Assembly (NCBI RefSeq): GCF_000003605.2
Contig: NW_003142307.1
Coordinates: forward strand, 298,325-356,384
Length of the DNA: 58,060 bases
Direction of reading: 5' to 3'
Origin: Saccoglossus kowalevskii
Taxonomy: Eukaryota > Hemichordata > Enteropneusta > Harrimaniidae
The position numbers were made by a program, and so were the translations under genes. Under the pieces are notes generated by a model. That model did no database searches and was not told the DNA's origin. It saw nothing but the letters and a program-made list of their open reading frames with translations. Shown piece after piece: positions 35,901 through 50,900 of this stretch. Within the stretch, counting starts at the first letter, position 1; each line of letters opens with the position of its first letter.

Positions 35901-38900
35901 TTTGTTGAAAAAGCAAACAAGTCAAATCAGTACATCTTAATACCTAACTTCTCATTGGCTGCACAAGACTAATATCACAAAATTTAGCCAATCAGTGAAT
36001 AGCAAAGTACTTTAAAATAAGGAGAATCAATCCCATCCATTTCAAACTCAAACATTACAAAAGAAAAACATCAGCGTCTCCAAAAACAGCAAATCCTCAA
36101 AACAATTTGATGTAAGATTCTCCAAAAATGTTCAAAGAGGGCGCTATTGAATTAGTCTATACATAGCTTCACATGCTTGATTTTAATAATGGGGGAGGGG
36201 AAGTTATTGGTATAGTACTAAAGTTACAGGTATGTTGTACCTCTGAATATTGAGGGAAATTGATGTTATCCGTCCTTATGAAAATATGGAATAACACAGC
36301 ATTATTAGACATGTAATTAGTGTAACAGTTTTTGAAACAAGACGGATATTATTTTTTATAATTACAATTACTATATATTAGATACACACAGTGATATTAA
36401 ACAGGTTAGAAATGATAATGTTTATGACAATTACTGAATTTGGATTCAGTTCAAAATCGAAACGACCTCTGCTTGGCAGCACACCACTGCAAACAATGCA
36501 TATTAATTAGCATAATTTGAAATCAATGTAGTTTTTTTTTTAGGTTACCTTGGCAAGTGGATCTTCTGTTCTTCGATGGTAAGTTCCATCCTGGTCAGAA
36601 AAAAGAAAGCGAGTAAGAAAGATGAAGAGAAACTAACAATGACTGCACTTCAATATACCGGTATACTGTATACTTTTGCTTGGAATTAATTTTCACTATT
36701 TTCGCTGAAGGAATGATTCCGTGAAAATAAAATCCAGCGAATACACCTTTTTTCCTATATTTTACATTCAACTTGTTGTAAATCAGTGAAAATAAATTCC
36801 ATACAAAACACCTAAAATGTCTTTTCAGCGAAAATTAATTCCAGCTAAAATAAAGTATTCTACAGTAGTAGCCAGACCATAGGCTTTTGAAAATAACCTG
36901 GGGGCTAATAATGACTTTCCTAAGCACTCTAAAATAAATGGTTCCCTAACTGCATTATTAAAATCTCTTCAAGATTGGATGAATTGGGAGAGTGATAATC
37001 AGCTTCTCGGAGTCTTGTTATGGGTGAGTGATAGGCGAGGAGTGATCACTTGTCTTAAAAAAACAAGGCCTGCCATGCATGTAACACCTTATCGACATCT
37101 ATTAATTTCCATGCACAATTATTTGAATAATGATCCATTTTTGACCAAATATCCATATATATATATACACAAACAATGTCAGTTGCAAGGGTCCCATATA
37201 CAGATGAGTCAAAATATATATTATATATGTTGAAAAAAACTGTTAACAAACTGCTCTCTGATTGGTCTGACTGTTAAGGGCTGGGTAGCCAATCATACGC
37301 AACTTTGTAAAAAGCTTCGTAATGACTCGCACCATATCGTCAACATGATGTGCTGCCACAATTGTAGCGCTTTAAAATGAAAACTTTTGAATCACAATAA
37401 ACAAGTCATTGTCAATGACACGTCCCCGTTCCGTTCATATTTGAGTGACATATACATTCAAAGCAGATCATGACCGAAATGCACCTGCATATGTACAACA
37501 CATTGTACTAAATCTGAACAAAATCCATCCATGCATGACTGAGATCCGGTTCCGGAATTGTGAAAATACGTGATTTTGATGCATTTTCGGCCTTAAAATG
37601 GCCATCATTCAGCTATTGTTAAACAGATCATGAAACAAATGCACATACATATTTGTGACATGATGTACTGTGTGTGTGAAGTTTGAACTCGATCAATCCA
37701 AACATATCTCAGATACAGATCCAGAACAGAATTCTTTAAAACAAAATGGCCGCCAGTCGGCCATTTCGAACCCGATCCAAAAAAAAAATGACGTGCATCA
37801 AGGTCCTATTATGTTTAATGTATGTACCAAATTTGAACAAAATCCGTCCATGCATAACTGAGATCCGGGTCCGGAATGGTGAAAATGTGTGATTTTGATG
37901 CATTTTCGGCCTTAAAATGGCCGCTATTCGGCTATCGTTAATCGGATCATGAAAAAAATGCATATGCATATGTCCCATATAATGTGTGATGTATGAGTGA
38001 AGTTTGAACTTAATCGGTCCATGCATGTTCGAGATACAGGTGATCACGGACGCACGCACGCACAGACGCACACAGGGCAAAAATAAGTCCCCGTTTTCGG
38101 ACTACGTCCGAACAGGGACTAAAAATGCACTCAACCTAATACTCACCAAATTCTCAGCGCTACTTCTATCGTCAAATTTCACAATCATTCCTCGGTCTGC
38201 CAATGCTTGGTGAAATGCATCCTGGGAAAGAGTGGAAACGCAACATCAAATGAAAAAAAACTTTTAGTTCAAACTTTTGACCTTTAACCCAAAGTAAACT
38301 TTGGTTTCCATTCACAATATACCCAAACTTTCTAAACTGTCTGAAAATGGGTCATTTACTCAGTATTTAAAATAAAGGCTACAGTGACTAAGCGTCAGAC
38401 TGTAATGTAAAATATTGTCAATAATCTATCACCAGAATGGAGCAAAAACAATGGCTTGTAACACAGTTACCGGTACTAGAACTTGAAGTGCTTGAAATAA
38501 GCGCCATTTGAAACAAAGTTGCTCAAATTTAACCACAAATAAGCGCCACCGTGACATGAAAGTGTAACAAAGTGGCGCCTAATTGAAGGCAAATACGGTA
38601 AACATGAATCATTGTTTTAAACGAAAATATCAAAGAAATTATAATAACTAAATAAAGAGAAGCAAAATGTTATTGCATAACAATTTTTATTGAACAACTC
38701 ATTGAGTTCCAGAGTAGAACAATATTTCACCTCCAGTCAAATTTTATTCATTTCTTTTCACAGTAATGTAGTATACCTCCAAGCCCCACCCTTCTCCGAC
38801 TATGTCTCCCTCACACGATTTATTTCATATGTTTTTATATCACAGTCCATCTTTAAAATAACAGCGAAATTATGCAACATCCCATAATAGTTTAGCCTAC

Positions 38901-41900
38901 CCCTTCTTTTTCTATCTTGATTGTATCTTCTTCTCTTTGACGTCGAAGCGCTTCCTACAATTCAAAATGAAAATAAAGTTTGAAAGTACGAACAAACAGG
39001 ACACAACACGCAGTACAACTAAAGCTGCAAGACAATTGACCTTCGACCCTTTCACCGCTATTGTCCACTTTCATCAATCTTCTCAAACAAAACAAATATG
39101 AAAGTTCAAAATTGAAGCAAATGTACATTTCAGCAAAATATTAGAATGATCATATTCAATCAGCTGGATGCATAACTGAATAAATCTTAATTCAGGAAAT
39201 CATGAATAAGTGAATTATCTGGACGAGAAAGGGTTAAAAGTTCAATGCACGCAGCTGTGCACAGAATATACAGCATCACGAGTGCTGACGCAGAGGAACA
39301 CGGCCAAGACTGTCTATCTGGGAAAGAGGTTATTTGGTACGTTCATACACCTCATATCCCATTCGGTGTTGTGTACAGCATACCAATCACAGAGACGACC
39401 AAATATGGTCACAAATACAAAATCTTACTAGAAATAAAACTCGCGTTATTGTAGAATAGTACTCAGTTCTTGAAACAGATCAAATGTGCATGACAAGCAC
39501 AAGCGACAAGGACAATTTTCACAGTGCATTGGCAGTGCTTTGTTGTTGTTTTTTTGCGATTTCTCAGAATCACAAAACGTTCATTGTCTGAACAAACCCT
39601 GTACAACATTATTTCAACTCCACAACGTTTATAAATATGTCAGTCTCGTAGGTTTGTGCGAGTTAAATACCTTCATGAATAATTCGGTCATGCTTTGTGA
39701 CATCACTTGAAACGAACTCCATTTCAGCTGTAATTTATTTTAACTGAGTTGGTTAATTTTTTTAAAGCGGGAAAAGGAATTTTCACTAGATTTTATTTTC
39801 GCTTCAGAAATAAATTTCAAGTGAAAAAAAGTGAGTATTCTATAGTATTTGAGGGTCAGCGTATTTTCCCCATTATTTACGAGAATCTGTTAAAAGTTCA
39901 GTGACCTTTAGTTATTTTGCTGCTTTTGAATTCGAGATGAGTTTCTGAGATGCAAATCTGCCGACGATAGTACGCAAGTCTTCTTGTATAACTATCTATC
40001 ACATACAGGAAATCCACAGAAAAATCTCTACATTCACATTGACATAGTGAGGTTATTAAAACCTTTTTGAAGCATATTAACCCTTAACGCTGGTCAATGT
40101 AAAAGTACATGAACTGGGAAAATTTGGGTTAATTCGTGCCCAGTGAAAAACTGATTGGAAAATACATTTTCATTATTTTGATGTACGCTAGGAGCTACCA
40201 ATAGTGAGCACAGGGTTACACTGAATACACAGTGAAGTGCAATTGATACGATAGACTGTTTCTCTGTGATACACAATATAACAGGTCATTTCCCATAACC
40301 CTTGACCTAGAGGTCGTACTTCCTTGTCACGCAAGAAAACAATTTTAAAGCTTTATACCAAATTTTTTCAAAACAATCTTGTATGTTTTCAGCTCAGAAA
40401 CAAATAATGGTGGAAAAAAATTCTGAGAAAATAAATTTATACGGGCAAACATTTTGTTGTAAGAAAAAATTACGACGAAGTTGAAGGCGAAGAGAGTTTA
40501 ACATGGAACCATATACCAGAAAGTGTTCCAGGATGTTTGACCTCTGCATCATGGAAGGAAATGAAACCCAAAATATATATTATGAGGTGACAACAGTACA
40601 AACAAAACCACAAGTTGGTCAAAACATGGAGTCAATAATGAAATTTGGTCCAAAATAAATTTTGAAAAAAAAATTTTTGCACGGCATTCAAACATTAAAA
40701 GTACAAATTTGATACGGAAGCCAACAATGTCAAGTGGTACATATGATTTAATTTGTTGATTGAAATGTGAACTTTCGTTTGTTCACAAATGATTAACGAT
40801 TAACACCGTCACAGCGCCATTTGCATACACTGCGCGAGGCACAATGTTGGCGAGAAGTTGCTTTGTTTGTAGTGACATCACAGCATGTCATTTATTTACA
40901 TGATAGTAGACCTATCAGGGAGGAGTAACGTGCAAGATGCCTAATATTTACAAAACACTTTTAATCAATGTAAACAAATACTACTCTCTGATTTTGACGA
41001 TGAACTCGTAAACACAAATATCAAATAAATGTCATTTCGTTGTATTTTACCTTCACGTAAGTCTGTGTGTAATATACGTAGTAAAAGAAGGAAAAATTAC
41101 GTCAGATCATGTTATTGAAATACGAACGACACCAACACTATACCAATGACTAAATTAAAAAAATAGTTGCATTCCTTATGACAGCTACTAAGATTGGGAG
41201 AGGGTACTACTGATGATGAGTGTAGTTTTGAAAGCACTCAGGATTGAGAGTTTCTGGAATCACAAAGGAGGTAATTTGCATGTCCAAATTGGTTTGGTAC
41301 AACATACGGTGCACTCACATGCAATACTGCAAGTCTATCTGGGATACATCACAGTTTGGAAGGTTAGAAAAGGGAGTAGGGGTGGGAAGGTAGGTGAGAG
41401 GAGGGATGCAGCAACTGTTCATCATGTGGCAGCATGTATTCTGAGGAGAAAGGGAGATTTTCTTGCATCATCAAAAATCATGCATGCATCAGTCAAGTGC
41501 TATAGTTTTAGCAATATGGAAATTGGTTCATACCAAGTATAGAATTGGTTCATACCAAATATAGAATTGGTTCATACCAAATATAGAATTGGTTCATACC
41601 AAATATGGGAATTGGTTCATACCAAATATGGGAATTGGTTCATACCAAATATGGGAATTGGTTCATACCAAATATGGGAATTGGTTCTTACCAAATATGG
41701 GAATTGGTTCGTACCAAATATGGGAATTAGTTCGTACCAAATATGGGAATTGGTTCATACCAAATATGGGAATTGGTTCATACCAAATATGGTAATTGGT
41801 TCATACCAAATATGGGATTGGCTCATACCAAATATGGGAATTGGTTCATACCAAATATGGGAATTGGTTCGTACCAAATATGGGAATTGGTTCGTACCAA

Positions 41901-44900
41901 ATATGGGAATTGGTTCATACCAAATATAGAATTGGCTCATACCAAACATAGAATTGGTTCATATCAAATATGGGAATTGGTTCATACCAATTATAGAATT
42001 GGCTCATACCAAATATGGAATTGGCTCATACCAAATATGGAATTGGCTCATACCAAATATGGATTTGGCTCATACCAAATATAGAATTGGTTCATACCAA
42101 ATATAGAATTGGCTCATACCAAATATAGAATTGGCTCATACCAAATATAGAATTGGCTCATACCAAATATAGAATTGGCTCATACCAAATATAGAATTGG
42201 CTCATACCAAATATAGAATTAGCTTATACCAAATATGGGAATTGGCTCATGCCAAACATGGAATTGACTCATACCAAACATGGAATTGGCTCATACCATA
42301 TATAGAATTGGCTCATACCATATATAGAATTGGCTCATACCAAATATGGCATTGGTTCACACCATATATGGCATTGGTTCACACCAAATATGGGAATTGG
42401 CTCATACCAAATATGGGAATTGGCTCATACCAAATATAGAATTGGCTCATACCAAATATGGGAATTGGTTCATACCAAATATGGAAATTGGTTCATACCA
42501 AATATGGAAATTGGTTCATACCAAATATGTGAATTGGTTCATACCAAATATGTGAATTGGTTCATACCAAATATGGGGAATTGGTTCATACCAAATATGG
42601 GAATTGGTTCATACCAAATATGGGAATTGGCTCATATCAAATATGGGAATTGGCTCATATCAAATATGGGAATTGGTTCATACCAAATATGGGAATTGGC
42701 TCATACCAAATATGGAATTGGCTCATACCAAATATAGAATTAGCTCATACCAAATATGGGAATTGGCTCATGCCAAACATGGAATTGGCTCATGCCAAAC
42801 ATGGAATTGGCTCATACCAAACATGGAATTGGCTCATACCAAATATAGAATTGGCTCATACCAAATATGGCATTGTCTCATACCAAATATGGGAATTGGC
42901 TCATACCAAATATGGGAATTGGCTCATACCAAATATAGAATTGGCTCATACCAAATATGGGAATTGGTTCATACCAAATATGGGAATTGGTTCATACCAA
43001 ATATGGGAATTGGCTCATACCAAATATAGTATTGGCTCATACCAAATATGGGAATTGGTTCATACCAAATATGGGAATTGGTTCATACCAAATATAGGAA
43101 TTGGCTCATACCAAACATGGGAATTGGCTCATACCAAATGTGGAATTGGGTAATAACAAACATGAGACATGTACCTATATAAAACAAATCATTTGACGAG
43201 TTGATGCTAACCATTTGGGGCAAACATGATCTGGTTTTAAAAAATTCTTCTTTCCCATTTTCCATGAAAACTTTATTTTTTTATTTTCAAAATGCTTTCC
43301 AGAAAACCCTGAATACTTCCAAAAGCTAAAGAGAAAAGACAGCTCTTACCAATTTTTTGAGATCTTCTCTTTCCCAAGTAGCAGACACCTCCCTCTGGAA
43401 GTCAGCATCCTATTTATAGAATAGCATGCAAATTATCAATTATACATGCAAATTACAACCTTTCACCTCTATCCCATGATTCCAAGTAAAGATGGCTGAA
43501 GTGCATGGTGTATTAAAGCCATATTGGAAATGAGAGTGTGCTCTAGAGTGAAAATACAGCGTGAGCTAAAAAGTAAATAAAAACTTTGCAACATCACATG
43601 CAAGACAAATATCACTGAACAAGCCCCAATTCACTGACACCTAGCACATGCTGAAAAAATATTTAAAAAATGTCATTTATAATTTTGGCCAGTACCAGGA
43701 GCCATGTAGCTGTTACTGTAGTGAACATAATCATCATGATTATAAGCCTGGCCATGGCGCCGCCACCTTTCCAACTCGATTTCTGGAGGAAAGAAACAGC
43801 ATGCAAATAAATGCTTGGCTGTGGATAGGAAAAACAAATTTGGAGCAGCCGTGATTAGTTTTCTGTATATAAAAGTTCGCAACTTTGCAAATATGGGAGT
43901 ATGGGAAAATCACGACATTTTGTAGTAGACTGGGGTTTTCTGACATTTCGTCTTGCGAATGTTCAAAAATTATCAAAACACAAAAACTGATCAGGGGTTT
44001 ATCCTGTGTGTCAAAACTTAGATTTTTATTTTGTCTAATTCTATGAAAAATATGGACCAGGGACAGACTGTAATTTAAACAATTTGTATTCTATACTGAG
44101 TGGAACTATTACAACGTCAATTTCTCATGTCGGCGATAATTTCATGGTATTCGTGGCGAATTCCGACTCCCAAAAATAACAAATATTTGTCTTTCGTGTT
44201 CATTTTTCTTGCTTTAACTTAAATATACATGTATACACTGGTACCTTAAGCAGATGAAACAGCCAAAATATTTGAAAACTTGACCTACACAGAATTGGAG
44301 TTTGCATAATGTGTGAATGAAATTCTTTGCACGTTTCTCGTCATCAAGTTGGTTGGAAAAAAAAGATATCATTAACGATTTATTCATGGTGAATGAAAAA
44401 GAAATCATGGTGTCAAAAAAATTGCTTTGCTTACTTCACACCTGGGCAATCACATGGACATAAAAATATATCATGGCTACTGACAGTTTTGTTTTTAATA
44501 TTGTCCAAAGTGACGTCTCCACATACGCAAGATATTTATTCTTGTACAAGTGTTTGCATTATTGAGGCTTGCTCACTCAAAGCAAAAAAAATCAAATGAT
44601 TCAGTATGATAATATTTGCCCCCAATGCCAGAAAATAACAACATGCAAACCCAGTCAAATGAACGGCTACAAATGAGAAAATAAAAATAAAAATAAATGC
44701 ATTCAAAAAAAGAGTTTCCACTAAATGTTCTCAGTCAAGGTGGTGCTCAGTACATGCAAATATTCATATTAAAACATTGGGGTCCAAAAAATGACACTCC
44801 AAGCGTTATAGCCAGTATAATGCACTACGGCCGTCGAGTCTGCACGTTGTATCAAGCCTTGAACAATGATAAGCATTACCAGTTATAATAGGCAAGAAAC

Positions 44901-47900
44901 AAGCAAATAATTCAGTTTGTGACGATAGTAATACTTGAATTTTGTGTATTTCTTAATAATTTTTACAGAATTCCTGGAAATATTCCGCAAGCTCAAATGA
45001 ATGATCTTGTCTTGGAGGAAATTTCATTTTAGTTTTTGCAGAGTCTTAACATAACATGAATTCCCTTTTCTTGCAATGTTGTACGTGTGATGCATTTCAG
45101 TTGAGAGATTGCGAATAATTTTGCCGGCAGATGGCCAAGAGAACCACTTTTTGTCCGAGTAAAGAAAGAAATAGGATGGGTCAATCAGCAGAAGAACAGT
45201 AAATGGAATGTCTGAGAGTAGGTTGGAGCAAACCTTATTCATTTGAGTGAAGAAATATCTCTTGAAAGAGGATGGGTCATCCTATTTTTTGTGCAGGAGA
45301 ACAGCTAGCATAACAGTGGATGGACATCAGAGATATTTTCATGCATGAAAAGAGAGAGGAGGGTGAAGCAAAACCAAACTTACCTGTTTCATAACGTGGA
45401 GATCTTCCTGTGATGTGTCTCTGTCTATTGAGCATATACTTTCTTGGCTTGTTCTGGTTGTTAATGGGTTGGAAATGACTCCAGCAGTACCGTGTAACTC
45501 AGCGACTTTGATGGGATCATACCCATCACATACTAAAACAATAAGTTTCTCTCCTGCACTGCGAAGTGAACGAACAGCTTCTGCGTGTGTGGCACCGAGT
45601 AAACTTTGATTATTCACCTGCAAATTGATTTAAGAAGTCATAAGATAATGTCATTTGTGTTTGGGTCACATGATAGCATTCAGGTCACATGGTAATGTTA
45701 AGATAATGTCATTTGTGTTTGGGTCACATGATAGCATTTAGGTCACATGGTAATGTTCAGGTCGTTTGGTCACGCTCAGCTCATAAGAAAACTGAATTAG
45801 TAATTGTTTCTTACCTCTAAAATTCTCATTCCTACTTTCAATCGTCCGTCTCGGCCTGCAGCTCCCTGTGAATTGACCTGCGAACGGTAAAATGCATGCA
45901 TGATCATGCTGCTCAAAACAGAAGACACTATTTTTTTTTTTTGCATCACTGGCATCCAGCGAATCATGTAAAACGATTATTTGCACTTTCCCGCAGTGAT
46001 GTACATGTGTGACATTGTTCAATAAAGTACAAAATCAACAATATGGGAAAATGGTTTGTTACTTCGTTACTATAGAAACGCAAGAGATGACAAGTACGTG
46101 TATGTACTGCATATGCGCAGCTGACTCTACAAAGGTCACAAAGGTCAAGCAGATATTTACTCCAGCGCATGTCGAGAGTTTATCGTATAGAAAGTTAACA
46201 CTGTTCATATCATCAATGCAGTTTTGATACTCTAAACGCATTCATTATTGACTAGCTTTCTTCATCTTTGCTGATACGTGTAATCCATGTGAACATAACA
46301 TCAGAACTCATTGTTTCCCTGCCAAGTTTGTGAAATTAAAACCCAGTGAAATTGCTCAATACATCGAAATAGTGAAATCAAATGTCACTGAATATAAATG
46401 GTTTATGGTATATGGGTCGTTCACCAATAAAAAAAAAAAGATTTGCTATGTTCTAAAAAACTTCATGATCAGTCACAGTCTATTTGAGCAATATACATTA
46501 ACATCATGAACACTCTGTCATTTCCGTGATCACAGAAACACTTTGCTGTTATTGAGCACAAATGATTGGAAAGGTATAGTAACTACCTTTGATATAAAGA
46601 TACCCTCGTCACTCTTGTCTAATGGGTTGCCAGGGTGACCTTTACTGTTGCCAGGGTGACCTTTACTGCCGCCACGGATACTAATTCCTAATTTGTCGCC
46701 TGGAGTCTTGTGAATATACACTTCCTATAGAAATAAACAAGCATTCATTATCATTCACATTTGTAGTACTATGCATTGAAACAAAATTTCTAGTCAGAAT
46801 AGTCTTCTAAGATTGTTTGTCCTCGTACTAGTATATTACTCTAACATGACAAAGAAACCGAAAATATGCCATACGGGAGTGTCTGCTCAAGTTATGCAAT
46901 GCGTCCATATCTACCATGCCTTGTATTTAGCTATTTATATGTTTTTAAAATATAAAACTTGTTACAAATATGGCAATTCAGCAATAGTATAGAGCAAAGC
47001 GCATTTTACCTCTAGTCCTTCCGGTGGTGGGTCGTGTCTTACTCGCAACACTATCCTTTGTCTGTTCTCGAGCAGTGCGGACACGGCAAACTGATGTGTC
47101 GCTGCCCTCATATCTTTGTTATTCACCTAGTAAACAAAAACAACAACAATTCAACATTTTTATGTTATATTTTATTTTTAGGAGCCAGCCAATCATAATT
47201 ATTATCTTGGTATGCAATGACAAACTTAATCAACCCTCTGAACGTCAAAGCAAACTTTCATAATATTTCACAGAATAAAGACCTCAGCAGTTGATGCGTT
47301 AAAATGATCCAAATATGAATATTTCTGATGAATATTTCTAAAAGTAAATTTACTTACCTCAAGTATTCTGTCGCCTATCCTGAGTGGCGTCTTAGCAGCA
47401 GCACCATCAGGCACAATCTGTTGATAAAAAAAAAATGTATAATCACACTGTTACAGGTACAGTAGGAAATAGCAGAAAGAGAAATTTTTATTGAAAAATA
47501 CTGTATTTGCTCTACTGTAAAATACTTAAACAATAAGCTTCTGCATAATAATTTTCGCTATTTTCGCTGAAGGAATGATTCAGTGAAATTAAATCCAGCG
47601 AAAATACTTTTTTTCCTATATTTTACATTCAACTCAGTGAAAATAAATTCTATATGAAACACCAAAAAAGTCTTTTCAGTGAAAATTAATTCCAGCTAAA
47701 ATAAAGTATTTTACAGTATTAGTTGCCCAAAGTTGTTTCTGTGGTCAAAGTAAGTAATATATTGATGACTCACTACACAGCATATGTGTTTTTTGGATTT
47801 ATAAGCGCATCTAATAGAGTAAATACGGTAAGCAAACATAGAACTACATTTACATACAATCGGTTTCAAAAAAGTACACAGAATGACAGGCTTGACTCTC

Positions 47901-50900
47901 CGTGAATAACGGCCAATAATTATCTTCCAACATTGTTTTGTAATTTAAGCAGAACAAAGTGCATTTGAAAGTTGAAAAGTCACATGTTCAAAATTAACAG
48001 GTACATGTGTATGTATTATGCTTTTCAAGATGGCCGACGTCACACAACAAGAATTGCAAAAATGAGCTCCCCAAGCTACTGTTAAAAAAATCCTGCTAAA
48101 CTTTGCTACAGGTTCACATAATAGTTGAAAAAAATTCTCTGAAAATGTTGAAATGTAAATAATTATGAACAGATAAATCTACACAAGACAAAATGTGTCA
48201 ATGTGCAAATCTAAACAAAGCAGAAAACAGATCAGTCATCTGTGAGAAAAAAAATACACGGTTGATGTTTCATACCTTTGATATAAATATTCCTGGCTCA
48301 TCTTGACCGAACGGATGACTTGAGTGGTCGCTACCGCCAACGATACTTAACCCAAGTGGACCGCCTTGTCGAACTAACACAACCTCCTGCGTGAGTAAAA
48401 TAAAACATTGAAAAATAAAGCTGATCACCACAGAAAGACAGTTCGCGGACTCATCATTAGCGTTTGCAAAGATACGTTGTCAGAAAATATTCTTGCAGTG
48501 GGAGCGATAAGATTACCTCTTCTTCGAAAACTGGCGTCTCAGGTTTCTCATCTTCATCCTCCTCGTCCTCCTCTTCCTCATCATCACCATTTTCGATATG
48601 ATTCACCATGGCAACCTCAACAGGTTGTGATTGTTTAACTGGTGGGGAAACAATAATATTAATGGTAAACGAAAAAAGAACATCAACATATGATGATCAA
48701 GCACAATCATCAATATATATAAATGTTTAGCTAAGCTCATGCAATTGCATGTTTACTGCATAGAAATGTTGCATACTGTAATATATTAAGAATGACAATT
48801 ATGCTAGGGAGTCAGTAGTTCATTGTAGTATGTTATGAATGACAATTGTGCTGGGGAGTCCGTAGATTTTGGGAGTACGGGCAGTCTGGAATAAAGCTTG
48901 GACGTGGCCACACGTGTTGCAACAGTGTTTGTCTTTATTGACTCACAAACATTACACATACCACAGAAAATGGTTCCCTCTTTTCATTACAAATTTTATT
49001 TATAGTCTGCACTTTGTCACAAAAAGACAAAAAAAGCCCAATTTTTTGTGTAAAAACTGAAAATTGACTCAAATTTTGTCTGTTGGCTCCAAACTAAGAG
49101 TTCATTTGAAGAATATATAAGAAAATAGTGCAGAAAAATTAGGGTAAGAACCTCTGGTGGTGGAACAGTAAATCAACCGATCAATTAACAATTTTTCAGC
49201 TGGGGCGATGTGCAAAAAAATTTGGCCGAGAAAGTCCGGTAGTGAAAAGATTAAAGTTAACAGCTATATAAAGCATGTATAAATGCGAAAGCGCTGCATG
49301 TTGGGAAGGATTATGTAATAAATTAGGTTCACAACATTAACGTAATGTATAAGGATGCATACATAATGAGCCGTCATGTCAGCAAGACTGCACAAACCAC
49401 ACAAGACAATAACTCACCTTGAATTTCGGGTTCTTTGACTTCAACAGACTCCCTCAATATCGTCAACGATATTTGATTTGATGATGTCAGTAAGGAAACG
49501 ACTTGATCGTGCCTGGCATCGGTCACATCAACGGAATTGATCTATCACAAGAAATTGAGAAAATTGCTCCGATTTAAAAAAAAAAATCGACAGTTTCATG
49601 CACTGGACACCACAACTTTCATAGTGATTGCTTGGAATTAGATTAACATATTTGGAAAAACTAAAAAAATTTAAAAATTACTTATTTTAAAGCGGGGGGA
49701 GTTGTCACCTGCATATGCGTCAGATGGCCATAGCATGTCATTGTTTACAAACAAGCGTCTGCCCATGAGCCTTTGCGTTTTTAGCGTGTGTTATCGTCGC
49801 TTGAGACTCAATTCCCACACGTGCACAGGTGACAACCCTCCCGCATTAACAATGGAAACATCTATGGTTTTGTCAAACATAGCTATCTTGTCTTTTGCTT
49901 AGCAGTTTGCGTCTACAAAACAAAGTTATCACCGTGAACAACGTTGTTTATACCTGTCATTTTATTTCACAGTCAAAGTGGCAATTTTTGCAAAAGGGCA
50001 TACTGTAGAATACTTTATTTTCGCTTGGAACTTATTTTCGCTGAAGGAATGATTCAGTAAAAATAAAATCCAGCGAATATAGCTTTTTCCCTATATTTTA
50101 CATTTAACTTGTCAAAAATCAGTGAAAATAAATTCCATACAAAACACTCAAAATGTCTTTTCAGCGAAACTTAATTCCAGCTAAAATAAAGTATTTTACA
50201 GTAGTACATATCAGATCTGACTTAGATGTACCCAATTATGATTTCTAGTAAAGATCTAAACACATTATGGTTTTTATGGTTGGAAAGAGAGGCATATATA
50301 AATGCGCGTAATGAGCCATTTCCAAGCATATCTGAGAAATATAGCTGCATGTTTACACAAGCAGGAAGAAAACAACATCATGCCCTTATTTGGAAAAATG
50401 TCGAACATTGGAGAACTGTGAGAATGATTGGACACTGATGAACTGGAAATAGAAATGTAACAAGCAATCAGTTAGGCTATACTTACTGCAATTATTTTGT
50501 CTCCTATTTGAAGTATGCCCTCAGTGTCAGCTTTACCACCTTCTGCAATTCTTGATATATAGATAGCCTGCAGAAACAAAAATAAATAAGATTCATTCAC
50601 AAAATAATCGCAAATGTGTAAGGATGGCCGCAGAAACGTGAATACCAGAAATAAGATTCATTCACAAAATAATCGCAAATGTGTAAGGATGGCCGCAGAA
50701 ACGTGAATACCAGAAATAAGATTCATTCACAAAATAATCGCAAATGTGTAAGGATGGCCGCAGAAACGTGAATACCAGAAATAAGATTCATTCACAAAAT
50801 AATCGCAAATGTGTAAGGATGGCCGCAGAAACGTGAATACCAGAAATAAGATTCATTCACAAAATAATCGCAAATGTGTAAGGATGGCCGCAGAAACGTG

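Noticed and set aside
37680-38080. Open frames on both strands within the GTCCCCGTT element
   Set aside because: Internal modules of the repeat keep short frames open. There is no transposase or reverse transcriptase motif.
41567-43153. Repetitive open frames (ELVHTKYGNWFIPNMGIGSYQ)
   Set aside because: A product of the 22/23-bp satellite. The same peptide appears in shifted frames along the array.
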